Virus record (IMG/VR): IMGVR_UViG_3300036761_000480
Span: 1 to 61,446 of that record
DNA: 61,446 bases
Direction: 5' to 3' (one strand)
From: a virus
This document shows positions 1-9,318 of this stretch, piece by piece. The position numbers were made by a program, and so were the translations under genes. The notes beneath the pieces were generated by a model. That model saw only the letters and a list, made by a program, of their open reading frames with translations. It was not told where the DNA came from and did no database searches. Every line of letters begins with the position of its first letter. Positions within the stretch are counted from its first letter, which is position 1.

Positions 1-3000
1 TACAAAACGAATCTATGAAATTATTTCTTACTATTACATTTGTTGCACCAACATCAATTGCACAATAACCAGTGTTATAAATAAAATTATTTTCTATAAG
101 ACCAGCTGTTGATGTACCATAAGGATAATACCATATAGCACATTTAGAGAAAGAATGTGAGCATCCCATTCCATCAAATAAGCCAGTATGATTTATGGTA
201 CACCCACTAACAGTCAAATCATCACCATTTGAAAGGATTGCAAAACTATTTGAATAATCAATAGTTGTATTTAAAATAGATAGACTTGTACTACTGTTGA
301 ATATACCGTATAATCCACTATAGTTTATATTACAACTTTGAATCATAACATCATGAGAGTTCCAATCACAAAGTATTGCTTCTTCATTGGCACCATTAAA
401 GGTGATATTATCAATAGTTATATAGTTTGTATATGAGGGCATTGTTACAAGCTTGTTAATGGTTGATACTTGTACTGTCTCTGTAGTGGGATCAATCGTA
501 CCGAAATACATATAAAATTTATGAGTATTCATATCATAAAACCATTCACCATAATCTGTAAGAGTTTTTAAATCATTTTGAATAAAAAATCCCCATGCGT
601 TTGTTGGCTCATCTACAAACTCTTTTTCTGTATAAGTTAAAGTATGACTATTATGATTAGTAATTGTCCCTCTTTGAAATGACCAGGCATGCGTACGCAT
701 AACAATTTCTGCGCCTGTCCAATTAGTTGTACTACTATTTAAATCCGCATCTGTTATTGTGCCAGTAGGACTACTATACGTATGAGAATCTATATAAAGG
801 TAAGTACCCGCATTTGGATATCTACCCATAGCATACTGTACACCATCTATAGTAACCATTTCTGGCCTATTAGAAAATGTTATGGCTTTCGAATATATAC
901 CGCCACCCTCGTTAGTCCAATCTGATATTGTTGTAAAACCATTAATTATTGGATTATTACCTGTGCCATATGCCCCAATAGTAATAGGATTTCCTGATGA
1001 TCCAGATTTAGAAATTATCAATGTACCAGTAAAAGTATCACCTCTATTAAATAAAATAGACGCTCCAGCAGGAAGACTAGAAAATGAACTATTTACTTTA
1101 GCTATTGTTGCCCACGCTGTGGCATCGGATGTGCCAGCTGAATTATCATTTCCACTATTTTTTACATAACGCACATTTCCAGATATAACAGATATTGTCT
1201 TACTTGGCGTTAAACTTGGTGTTTTACTTGGCGTTAAACTTGGCGTCCTACTTGGCGTCTTACTTATCGATATACTTGGCGTTAAACTTGGCGTCTTACT
1301 TGGCGTCAGTGATTGGGTTAATATTGGAGTCTTACTTGGAGTATTAGTTGGTGTTAAAGTTGGCGTTTTACTTGATGTTAAAGCTGGCGTCTTACTCGGA
1401 GTTTTACTTGGAGTCAAACTTTGGCTTGTAAATATAATGGAGATTGTTTTACTTGGCGTTAAAGTCGGCGTTAAAGTCGGCGTCTTACTTGGCGTTAAAG
1501 TTGGCGTCCTACTTGGTGTTAAAATTGGCGTCTTACTTGGCGTTAAACTCGGCATTGAACTTGGAGTTTTACTTGGCATCAAACTTAAAGTCTTAGTTGG
1601 TGTTATACTTGGAGTTATACTTGGAGTTATACTTGGGGTTTTAGTCGGAGTCATACTTGGTATTAAACCAGATGTTATACTTGGAGTTATACTTGGGGTT
1701 TTAGTCGGAGTCATACTTGGTATTAAACCAGATGTTATACTTGGAGTTATACTTGGGGTTTTACTTGGAGTTTTACTTGGAGTATTACTTGGAGTTACTA
1801 TTGGAGTTACTGTTGGAGTCGCTGTTGGAGTTTTTGTTAGTGCTGGTGTGCGTGTTACCGTTTTTGTTGGAGTTGGCGTAATTGTACGTGATGGATCAAT
1901 TGTACGTGTTGGCGTTAGTGTCGGTGTTGGAGATACTGGAGGTAAATATCCATTATTCCAATCATTATCATACACGCTTAATGCCCCTAATGTCCTTTGA
2001 GTCCATGCTATATTATCCGTTATTTCAGGTATTTCATTATTTATTTCACCACTTATTTCATTATCATAATAACACATAGCCCCTGCTGTGTCTGCCGCCC
2101 ATTCATCATTGGTGGTGATTATTGGAATGTCTGTGCCATCATTATAATGTTCTACCGTTAAATTTGACGCCATATACTCTATTCCATTAATACATATAGT
2201 AGGATAGATATTCCCATCTATATCCGTTACTGTAGATGTTTGGCCATTAGTTAATAGAGTAGTGTCTTTAATACAACGAATAGAAAGCCCAGTACCGTGT
2301 ATATTAACAAGCGGATCTGGAGCGGCTACACTGTTAAATTCTGTTTGGAGAAGATATGCCTCATTTGGATTATCTTTCGTTACTGTCCATAGAAATCCGT
2401 ATAAACTTTTTTGTGCGAAGTTCATTCCTGATCTATATCCTGCGGGAATCATAGTAAATCCGCTTGAATTATCTGCGCCCGTATTTGGCGGATACCATCG
2501 TTTTGTTCCCGTTTCTTTTAGATGGCCACCTGCTACTAAACCACCTCCAAGATATGCTAATAGATTTTCTATTTCCGTATAAGTCGGCATATGCCATCCT
2601 GCAGGCGCAATTTTGCTACCAATAATTAAATCATCACAAAGTTTAGCAGCGCCATCTGTGAATCCTCCTTGTAAAATAATTGTATCAGTATTTGTTTGCC
2701 CATCTCCTATATCAAATCCATTTGCATAGGTAAAGGCATTTATAATATTGCTCCATGCATAGGAGGTTGATTGATCTGAAGGTGCGGCTTCATAATAAGT
2801 ATATGTTCCATCTTCATTATCTATTATGTGAAATATTAAACCACCTGCCAGCCCTGTATCTCTAAGATTATAAATCTGCGTACTTGTGAATGAACGACAA
2901 GCCCTTACGTGGTATAATGATTCTTTTGGCGCAGTATAATCTCCGCCATACTGAAGGCTTATTACATAAGCAGTATATTGATTGTTTTCAGTTGATGACC

Positions 3001-3943
3001 AATAATATGCGTTTGCAAACCCACCTACGGAATAATGATATAATTCTTCATGCATTGCTAATAATTCATCATGTGATGGAAGAAACCAATCATCAAATCC
3101 TTTAGTAGTGGCATACCAGTTATATAATGCCCCATATAATTGTTTATTATTATATCTATATGAGGTTTCAGCAAGATTTGCTGCCATCCAAACTTGATCA
3201 CCAACTTTTACAGTTGGATAAACTTTTCCATCATTTCCTGTGAAAATTCCAGTATCATTACTATCATCTTTTATTAACCGAATTGAAAGCCCGTTCTTTA
3301 TGTCGCTAGACGAAAATTCATCAAAACTAAAATTAGCTCCATCATGCGTTAATATTCCGCTACTCGCCATAGTATTGGAAATTTGTGTTGACGACCAAAT
3401 TTCTGTTGTGTAATTTAATTCAAGATAATTTCCAGTAGCGGAATAACGATAACCCGCTCCACGAAAGCCTAAATTACTTGAATTTGTTGCAATATTTGGA
3501 GAAACCCAAGATGTAACACCGATCTCCTTCATTGCTTCGCCAGCTAAATTAGTATTTTTATCATTATTAACTGGATCAAGATAATTTCTTAATGTTAATA
3601 ATTCTTCACTACTTGGAACATGCCAACCTTCGGGGGCTATCTCTCTAGGATCATTAACAGTATACCAGTTATAAAGTAGTCCATATTGAATACGAGCAAG
3701 CGTCGCTGGCGAATTACTTGGAGACGGCGATGGCGATGGAATCGGAGATACTACTTCTGCTGGTAATTCTACCGTACAACCTCCACTATCAGTAAAGGTT
3801 AAAATATAGCTTCCATATGGAACATTTGTAAAACTATATGTACCTGGAACTGTTTGCAATTGAGCAGGGGCAATTTCTGGCGAAATTGAAACCGTTATTG
3901 GATATACCCCATAACTTAATGTATAATTTATTGTTGCTGACAT
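1..3943 (-). CDS. Giant tail fibre/appendage protein with FISUMP and beta-helix regions (3' end cut by window edge)
   Basis: The reading frame is open from the ATG at 3943 to the left edge, giving at least 1314 codons. Residues 1-75 form a small domain ending in a segment (YGSYILTFTDSGGCT) that resembles SprB-type repeats and is shared with the N-terminus of the 607-aa protein encoded at 7475-9298. Residues about 75-640 contain several FISUMP-like units typical of Bacteroidota and Fibrobacter (GWHVPSSEEL, VKVGDQVWMAANL, ALYNWYAT, WSST, VRACRSF). Residues about 668-914 are a Thr-Pro-Ser linker. Residues from about 920 onward start with a YVKNSGNDNSAGTSDATAW motif and run into short repeats rich in N, G, I and S (NNITFNGANEE-like), which looks like a right-handed beta-helix. 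Last gene of the fibre operon within view. Role in host binding or glycan degradation is inferred; the C-terminus is not visible. Confidence 0.85.
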   Translation of the reverse strand, partial: MSATINYTLSYGVYPITVSISPEIAPAQLQTVPGTYSFTNVPYGSYILTFTDSGGCTVELPAEVVSPIPSPSPSPSNSPATLARIQYGLLYNWYTVNDPREIAPEGWHVPSSEELLTLRNYLDPVNNDKNTNLAGEAMKEIGVTSWVSPNIATNSSNLGFRGAGYRYSATGNYLELNYTTEIWSSTQISNTMASSGILTHDGANFSFDEFSSSDIKNGLSIRLIKDDSNDTGIFTGNDGKVYPTVKVGDQVWMAANLAETSYRYNNKQLYGALYNWYATTKGFDDWFLPSHDELLAMHEELYHYSVGGFANAYYWSSTENNQYTAYVISLQYGGDYTAPKESLYHVRACRSFTSTQIYNLRDTGLAGGLIFHIIDNEDGTYTYYEAAPSDQSTSYAWSNIINAFTYANGFDIGDGQTNTDTIILQGGFTDGAAKLCDDLIIGSKIAPAGWHMPTYTEIENLLAYLGGGLVAGGHLKETGTKRWYPPNTGADNSSGFTMIPAGYRSGMNFAQKSLYGFLWTVTKDNPNEAYLLQTEFNSVAAPDPLVNIHGTGLSIRCIKDTTLLTNGQTSTVTDIDGNIYPTICINGIEYMASNLTVEHYNDGTDIPIITTNDEWAADTAGAMCYYDNEISGEINNEIPEITDNIAWTQRTLGALSVYDNDWNNGYLPPVSPTPTLTPTRTIDPSRTITPTPTKTVTRTPALTKTPTATPTVTPIVTPSNTPSKTPSKTPSITPSITSGLIPSMTPTKTPSITPSITSGLIPSMTPTKTPSITPSITPSITPTKTLSLMPSKTPSSMPSLTPSKTPILTPSRTPTLTPSKTPTLTPTLTPSKTISIIFTSQSLTPSKTPSKTPALTSSKTPTLTPTNTPSKTPILTQSLTPSKTPSLTPSISISKTPSRTPSLTPSKTPSLTPSKTISVISGNVRYVKNSGNDNSAGTSDATAWATIAKVNSSFSSLPAGASILFNRGDTFTGTLIISKSGSSGNPITIGAYGTGNNPIINGFTTISDWTNEGGGIYSKAITFSNRPEMVTIDGVQYAMGRYPNAGTYLYIDSHTYSSPTGTITDADLNSSTTNWTGAEIVMRTHAWSFQRGTITNHNSHTLTYTEKEFVDEPTNAWGFFIQNDLKTLTDYGEWFYDMNTHKFYMYFGTIDPTTETVQVSTINKLVTMPSYTNYITIDNITFNGANEEAILCDWNSHDVMIQSCNINYSGLYGIFNSSTSLSILNTTIDYSNSFAILSNGDDLTVSGCTINHTGLFDGMGCSHSFSKCAIWYYPYGTSTAGLIENNFIYNTGYCAIDVGATNVIVRNNFIDSFC
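1200..1940 (-). repeat. Thr-Pro-Ser coding repeat with an exact 60-bp tandem duplication
   Basis: Short units encoding x-T-P-S/T follow one another inside the left-edge fibre gene. Positions 1621-1680 and 1681-1740 are identical over 60 bp, and 1741-1763 begins a third copy. The unit length is a multiple of three, so copy-number changes keep the frame. The reverse strand carries long shadow frames rich in Gly, Val and Leu that are not genes. Confidence 0.9.
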
Positions 3944-3994
3944 CTGTGATCTATATACATATAATTATTTGAAAAAATATTTTCTAAAATTTTA

Positions 3995-6900
3995 TTATGG
4001 ACATGCGAGCCCGTCTCCTGCATTATATAATATTTGGACTTCATATGGTGTTAAAACTCTATTCCATACAGCTATTGCGTCGACAAATCCTTTAAGAGGA
4101 TAAGTAGATGCTCCATGTGACGAATTACCAATTTTTGCGGGAACATAGGTGCTTCCATATGATATAGGAGCTGAAGAAGCCATCGATTCATCCACTTCTA
4201 AGATAGTATTATGATATATTTTTATGTGCCCACCTATATATGTAGCAACAATATGATGCCAGTCCCCATCATTAACTGCTGTTGTATTTTGACCCGTATT
4301 ATCTTCATATCCGTTATCATCATATATATGAAAGAGCACGCCACCCAATCCTGGATTAACTGCAATATCATATCCTCCAGAATCGTGTCCACTTTCTTTA
4401 CTAACTTTAGAAAATATTGTTCTACTACCGAATTCGGTGCCAACACAATTAACCCATACAGATATTGAAAATGTTTGTAATGCTAATGTATCGCTTGTAT
4501 TTGTACTTGCAACCGAAGTGGCTAATGGTAAATTAACACAATATGATCCAACCTTACCTGTTTGTTGAAAATCAACATCTGTCGTCTGAGTCAAATCATT
4601 ATTATTAGTAGTACTATCAAGAAGAGGAGCGGATGCTTCTTCAAAATTCCAACAAGCCTCTAAACCAGTTGCAAATGGATTAGGTGGTTGTGAACAACTG
4701 ATAAATGTCCCAATAAGATATGTTATATGCCCAACTATAGATATAGGGCTGGATCCATTAATTGATGTAATAACAATTAATGATACACCCTCAGTATCTA
4801 AAACATATCCATCATATGAAACATATGTCTTACCAGATTCATTTGTTGTTACCGTGTATGTGCGTCTAAATATTCCTGCTACATATACATCAACCGTTAA
4901 ATTAACTTCATTAAATAACGGAGTTATATTACCGCTTGATGATCCGATTACATAAAATCCATATAATGCATTTACATATTCTGTTTGTGGTAAACAAATT
5001 TCTTCAATATTAATTGAGATGGAAAGAATTGGTGAATATTCAAACATAACTTCATTTATCCATTCAATTAAAGGTTGATACCAACCTGCTGGCGCTTCGG
5101 ATAATGTGTAATTGGCATAATTATCAGCATATAAATAAAAATGATTATTTACTGAATCATAATATCCTCTAACCATATAAGATTCACCATATAATCCGTT
5201 TGGATTAAAACATCTATTAGAATAATATTCATTTACCAGATTGGAGATTAACCCTCTTCCTGTCGATTTTATATACCAGTTACTTGAATAAGATAAATTA
5301 TTTGTCATAACAGAAAGTATATCTTCCACCCCTCCCATTCCTTGTACAGCGGTACTATTTGATGCTATCATAATATACTTATTGGTAATAAAACTATTTT
5401 CTACTTTATAAAATATACGAAAATATGTATTATCATCAGTTGCATAATATCCATTCATTGCTTCAATACGACCCTCTACATCAAAAAATATTTTTCTACC
5501 TATTATTAATCCTAGACGATCTCTATTATCATAAAAAACACTACATATCGTCGGAATTGTTTCAACTCTTATTTCATGAGTAAAATAACTATCTAACATT
5601 CCTAAATCTTCCTCTGGCAATGGTTCACCATATGTATATCTTCCTTCAACTAAGTTACTTATATCATTAGCCACAAGATTTGCTCTATCGTCAGCATCTA
5701 CTTGACTAATAAAACTAAAACAATAGCCTTCAGGTAATGTATATGTTACAGTTGACGGCGTTATAAGTAATTCCGCACATTCTGTTATTATTACTTCTCG
5801 TGTAATTTCTGCACTATAATATACAGGAGTCTCCCCAAATTCGAGCGGAATGCCTGAAGTATATGGCAATAGAAATAACTTTCTTATATCTGTTACGGTT
5901 GTTGGATTATCTGCTTGTAATGATTCTAAAAATCCTATTGTTATTGGATCCTCTGTTATTAAAGCATTTGTTGATGATAATTCCTTGACGGTCACACCAG
6001 AATCTGTTGGTTGAGTATAAAAATAAACTCCGTCACAATAATATCCAATATTTTTCTGAGACATATCTTGTAACCTAGATAGTTGACTATTCAGTTCAAT
6101 ATATGGCGTTGTTGTATATTCACTTAAAAATTCTTTACATGGTTCTATAATTATCTGACGCCTTTTAGTGAATAAAGCGTTAACTAACCCAGATATTAAT
6201 ATAACTGCTGTGAATATTAACCACGGAAGTGGAGAAGCTAGACCAACACAATAGGTCGGTGGCCCCTTGCTAAATAATGCTCTTACAAATTCCTTTATAA
6301 GTGGCCACGCTATTATTACGGTTAGTGTCGCCGATGCGACGCCTGACGCCACATAGGGAATCATCCATTTATTATACATTCTTCCAAATGCGAAGCCAGA
6401 ACTCATTGATTCAATATATCCACCAACAAGCTTAAACATTACATGTTGATACCCTGTTATTGAATAAAATTTTCTCTGAGAAAATAAGTACTGTACAAAA
6501 AAATTATCGTTAGATGATTGTTTGTCGGACTCGTCATACCCCATATAATATTTATATTTTGATGGTTGTGGTAATGACAACTTAGGTATAATTTCACTAA
6601 TAATTCCCGCCTTTGTGTATATGACATTGATACAAGCTTCTATGGTGTCTACAGGTAATGGATGATTAAAAGACATAGGTCCCACAATATTTAAATTTGC
6701 TACAGGGTCTTTATGCCACAACTTCCTCCATCCAGTTTGCCAAATATTATATACTTCCATAGTGCCATATGATCTATCTAACGGACCACCCACCTTATAA
6801 ACATTGTTACCATACCCATAATAATATTGAAGAGCTGGAAACGCAAATGTCGCGTCAGCCCAAACTATTGTTCCACCAGACCAACTTTCTATTGGCCATC

Positions 6901-7462
6901 TAGAATATAAAAAAGTATGAAGTTTAGAAGAATATATCGAATCGTATGGTGAATATACATGTAATCCTGTATCATATGAATATAAAGGATGATCTTCTGG
7001 ACGACATTCGTAATTTACTATTATTAAATTATCATCTCCTGGATTTACACCAACAGCAACCCCAACAGCAGCAAGAAATTCAATTTGATCTGTCAATTTA
7101 TTTGGGTCGGCATTTACTATCATAATCAAACTTTTAGTAACATTTGATTCTAATTTAATATCAAAATCCTCGAAAAATCCGTCTGCGTATGGAATAAATA
7201 ATCCATTAATACCATCTTGACCAATAGAAAATGTTGATTCAATTGGCGGCGGAGTACGAAAACTAATACCGGCATATGCCGCCGTTCCGATAAATGTAAA
7301 TTCCATATTAATATATCCATAATCACTAGAATTTAATTCGATTACTTGCCGCTGATTTGAATAGCTCATTCCCTTAATTGTAGATCCTTCTGAAAATACG
7401 GGCTTACTATCGACAAATGTGTCGCTAGGGAAAGTAAATGTAAATGTTTTAGGTAATGCCAT
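3995..7462 (-). CDS. Virion appendage protein with C-terminal LamG-like lectin domain and two membrane-type segments
   Basis: 1155 residues. The last ~225 residues form a LamG/concanavalin-A-like jelly-roll unit: it starts ATGLEACWNFEEASAP, has the DGDWHHIVATYIGGHIKIY core and ends VDAIAVWNRVLTPYEVQILY, as in the Laminin_G_3 family, which binds glycans. Residues about 369-387 and 406-429 are long hydrophobic stretches (ATLTVIIAWPLI; WLIFTAVILISGLVNALF) separated by a short loop with basic flanks, which is unusual for a fibre. The first 360 residues are not recognised. It lies between two TPS-linker fibre genes, 12 nt after the 607-aa gene stops being upstream, so it is probably an adhesin or appendage part of the same operon. 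The membrane segments could instead be a buried hydrophobic core. Confidence 0.8.
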   Translation of the reverse strand: MALPKTFTFTFPSDTFVDSKPVFSEGSTIKGMSYSNQRQVIELNSSDYGYINMEFTFIGTAAYAGISFRTPPPIESTFSIGQDGINGLFIPYADGFFEDFDIKLESNVTKSLIMIVNADPNKLTDQIEFLAAVGVAVGVNPGDDNLIIVNYECRPEDHPLYSYDTGLHVYSPYDSIYSSKLHTFLYSRWPIESWSGGTIVWADATFAFPALQYYYGYGNNVYKVGGPLDRSYGTMEVYNIWQTGWRKLWHKDPVANLNIVGPMSFNHPLPVDTIEACINVIYTKAGIISEIIPKLSLPQPSKYKYYMGYDESDKQSSNDNFFVQYLFSQRKFYSITGYQHVMFKLVGGYIESMSSGFAFGRMYNKWMIPYVASGVASATLTVIIAWPLIKEFVRALFSKGPPTYCVGLASPLPWLIFTAVILISGLVNALFTKRRQIIIEPCKEFLSEYTTTPYIELNSQLSRLQDMSQKNIGYYCDGVYFYTQPTDSGVTVKELSSTNALITEDPITIGFLESLQADNPTTVTDIRKLFLLPYTSGIPLEFGETPVYYSAEITREVIITECAELLITPSTVTYTLPEGYCFSFISQVDADDRANLVANDISNLVEGRYTYGEPLPEEDLGMLDSYFTHEIRVETIPTICSVFYDNRDRLGLIIGRKIFFDVEGRIEAMNGYYATDDNTYFRIFYKVENSFITNKYIMIASNSTAVQGMGGVEDILSVMTNNLSYSSNWYIKSTGRGLISNLVNEYYSNRCFNPNGLYGESYMVRGYYDSVNNHFYLYADNYANYTLSEAPAGWYQPLIEWINEVMFEYSPILSISINIEEICLPQTEYVNALYGFYVIGSSSGNITPLFNEVNLTVDVYVAGIFRRTYTVTTNESGKTYVSYDGYVLDTEGVSLIVITSINGSSPISIVGHITYLIGTFISCSQPPNPFATGLEACWNFEEASAPLLDSTTNNNDLTQTTDVDFQQTGKVGSYCVNLPLATSVASTNTSDTLALQTFSISVWVNCVGTEFGSRTIFSKVSKESGHDSGGYDIAVNPGLGGVLFHIYDDNGYEDNTGQNTTAVNDGDWHHIVATYIGGHIKIYHNTILEVDESMASSAPISYGSTYVPAKIGNSSHGASTYPLKGFVDAIAVWNRVLTPYEVQILYNAGDGLACP

Positions 7463-7474
7463 TATTTATTTTTT

Positions 7475-9298
7475 TTAACATATTAATGGTAATTTTCCAT
7501 CTGGACAAGTTCCATAATTTATTGGGATACCATTCGCCACTCCATATATTGTTGAGTATGTTTGAGATGAGTCAACATAATATCCATTATCTGCCAATTG
7601 AGTCAATGCTGAATCTTTATACCAAGTAGTATTTTCAATTCCGAGAGTCATATATTCTGTCTTATCAAAATATATTGTTTCTGTAGTGCCAGTAAGATCC
7701 GCACATGTTTTACAAAGATAAATTTTATCATCATCAAGCGGATCTCGTCCTGTTCCTGCATTATAACAGAAGTCAATTGAAATTGGCCCGTCATCTATAA
7801 AATATCCATATATTATAACATTATCGTTTTTAAATGTATATGTGAGTAATGGATTAGTCGTTATCATATCAGTGTTATCGATTGTAAATCGATCTGCTGT
7901 ATAATATGACCATCCAAGAAATACCGTAGTATTCGTTGGCGTGCCTATAACATCAACGGTTGACAAAGATGGACGAATTACTTCAAATGGAATTGTCCAA
8001 TGACCACCAAGTTCATCAAGTAGATAACCAGTAGAATAGCTTGTTAAATATATTGGAATAAATGTAACATGCAAATTGCCACAATTAATTTCTGGCCACC
8101 TATACACACTACCATCACTATCTATTACATATACATCATATATTCCTCCAGGTAATCCCGTAAATCTCTGTGTGGTTCTATCCGTCGGAGCGGTTAATGT
8201 AACGCCATTATCAATACTATATTGATATGGCGGAATTCCTCCAGTGATAGTGATTGAAATTCTATCTAGGTCGCAGTCAGCATCTGCATCTATAATTACT
8301 AATGGACATGGCCCACATTCAGGGAAACTTATAACAATACCATCAACGATATATACGACCATCGGCGGCCACCAGTCTACTCCCAGTTCTCCTATTGTAA
8401 TATAATACCCTGTTGGAATTAATTCACAAGAAGTTGATCCAGCTGGGCCAGCATATACGTCTTGTCCAATTGTTAAACTTGAAGCAAATCCTCCAATAGC
8501 AGATCCTTCACCCACACATAATGCATCACATGCCTCATCTTGCGAACTAATAAAATTATAACCAAGAGAATCGGTATAGAAAAGAACATATTCTTTCAAT
8601 CCTTCTGGTCTTGCACAACTTGCCGACGGTGTTATTGACGGTGTTGGTGAAGGTGTTTCACTTGGCGTTATTGAAGGTGTTTCACTTGGCGTTATACTTG
8701 GCGTTATACTTGGTGTTTCACTTGGCGTTATTGAAGGTGTTTCACTTGGCGTTATTGAAGGTGTTTCACTTGGTGTTGGCGAAGGTGTTTCACTTGGCGT
8801 TATTGAAGGCGTTTCACTTGGTGTTGGCGAAGGTGTTTCACTTGGCGTTATTGAAGGCGTTTCACTTGGCGTTATACTTGGAGATTCGATTGGCGTTGCG
8901 CTTGGTGTTGGCGAAGGTGTTTCACTTGGCGTTATACTTGGAGTTAAACTTGGTGTTAATGTTGGCGTTGGCGTTATTGTTAACGATGGTGTTACTGTTG
9001 GCGTTATCGATGGCGATGGAACTATGTTAACTAAAGTAAATGTAAAATCAAACTCACAATTGTAAACTATAGTATCTATTGTTGGCGTTAAATTGCACGC
9101 TTCTAAACCAATCGTACATCCTCTCGCATCAGTAATTGTTAATATATAATCTCCTGATGGAATATTCTCAAAACTATATTCCCCATATGCCCAATGCTCA
9201 TTTGTTGCGATTATAGTATCAGGATCAAGCGTAGTGGCGAGAGTGACCGTTATCGGAAAATCTCCATTAGTTATTGCATATGTTATTATTTCTGCCAT
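7475..9298 (-). CDS. Fibre protein with SprB-like units flanking a Thr-Pro-Ser linker
   Basis: 607 residues. Residues 1-75 resemble the N-terminus of the left-edge fibre (SGDYILTITDARGCT against YGSYILTFTDSGGCT), suggesting a common virion attachment module. Residues about 96-226 are a TPS linker (ITPSETPSPTPS units). Residues about 345-410 contain a second SprB-like unit (ITGGIPPYQYSIDNG followed by GLPGGIYDVYVIDSDG). SprB repeats are known from Bacteroidota surface adhesins. The remaining C-terminal ~190 residues, with a C-rich segment IYLCKTCADL, are not recognised. The gene sits in the fibre operon with spacers of 12 and 20 nt on either side. A receptor-binding role is inferred from architecture and position. 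Confidence 0.8.
   Translation of the reverse strand: MAEIITYAITNGDFPITVTLATTLDPDTIIATNEHWAYGEYSFENIPSGDYILTITDARGCTIGLEACNLTPTIDTIVYNCEFDFTFTLVNIVPSPSITPTVTPSLTITPTPTLTPSLTPSITPSETPSPTPSATPIESPSITPSETPSITPSETPSPTPSETPSITPSETPSPTPSETPSITPSETPSITPSETPSITPSITPSETPSITPSETPSPTPSITPSASCARPEGLKEYVLFYTDSLGYNFISSQDEACDALCVGEGSAIGGFASSLTIGQDVYAGPAGSTSCELIPTGYYITIGELGVDWWPPMVVYIVDGIVISFPECGPCPLVIIDADADCDLDRISITITGGIPPYQYSIDNGVTLTAPTDRTTQRFTGLPGGIYDVYVIDSDGSVYRWPEINCGNLHVTFIPIYLTSYSTGYLLDELGGHWTIPFEVIRPSLSTVDVIGTPTNTTVFLGWSYYTADRFTIDNTDMITTNPLLTYTFKNDNVIIYGYFIDDGPISIDFCYNAGTGRDPLDDDKIYLCKTCADLTGTTETIYFDKTEYMTLGIENTTWYKDSALTQLADNGYYVDSSQTYSTIYGVANGIPINYGTCPDGKLPLIC
8620..9010 (-). repeat. Thr-Pro-Ser coding repeat in the 607-aa fibre gene
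   Basis: About 130 codons of S/I-T-P-S-E-T-P-S units, with near-identical 18-36 bp blocks repeated many times (cttggcgttattgaaggtgt and variants). The DNA units closely match those in the neighbouring fibre genes. Confidence 0.9.
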
Positions 9299-9318
9299 TA
9301 TCTATTTCTTCTATATAA

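Noticed and set aside
1200-1940. Regularly spaced short repeats as a possible CRISPR array
   Set aside because: Units are contiguous, in frame and encode TPS linkers; there are no unique spacers and no cas genes.
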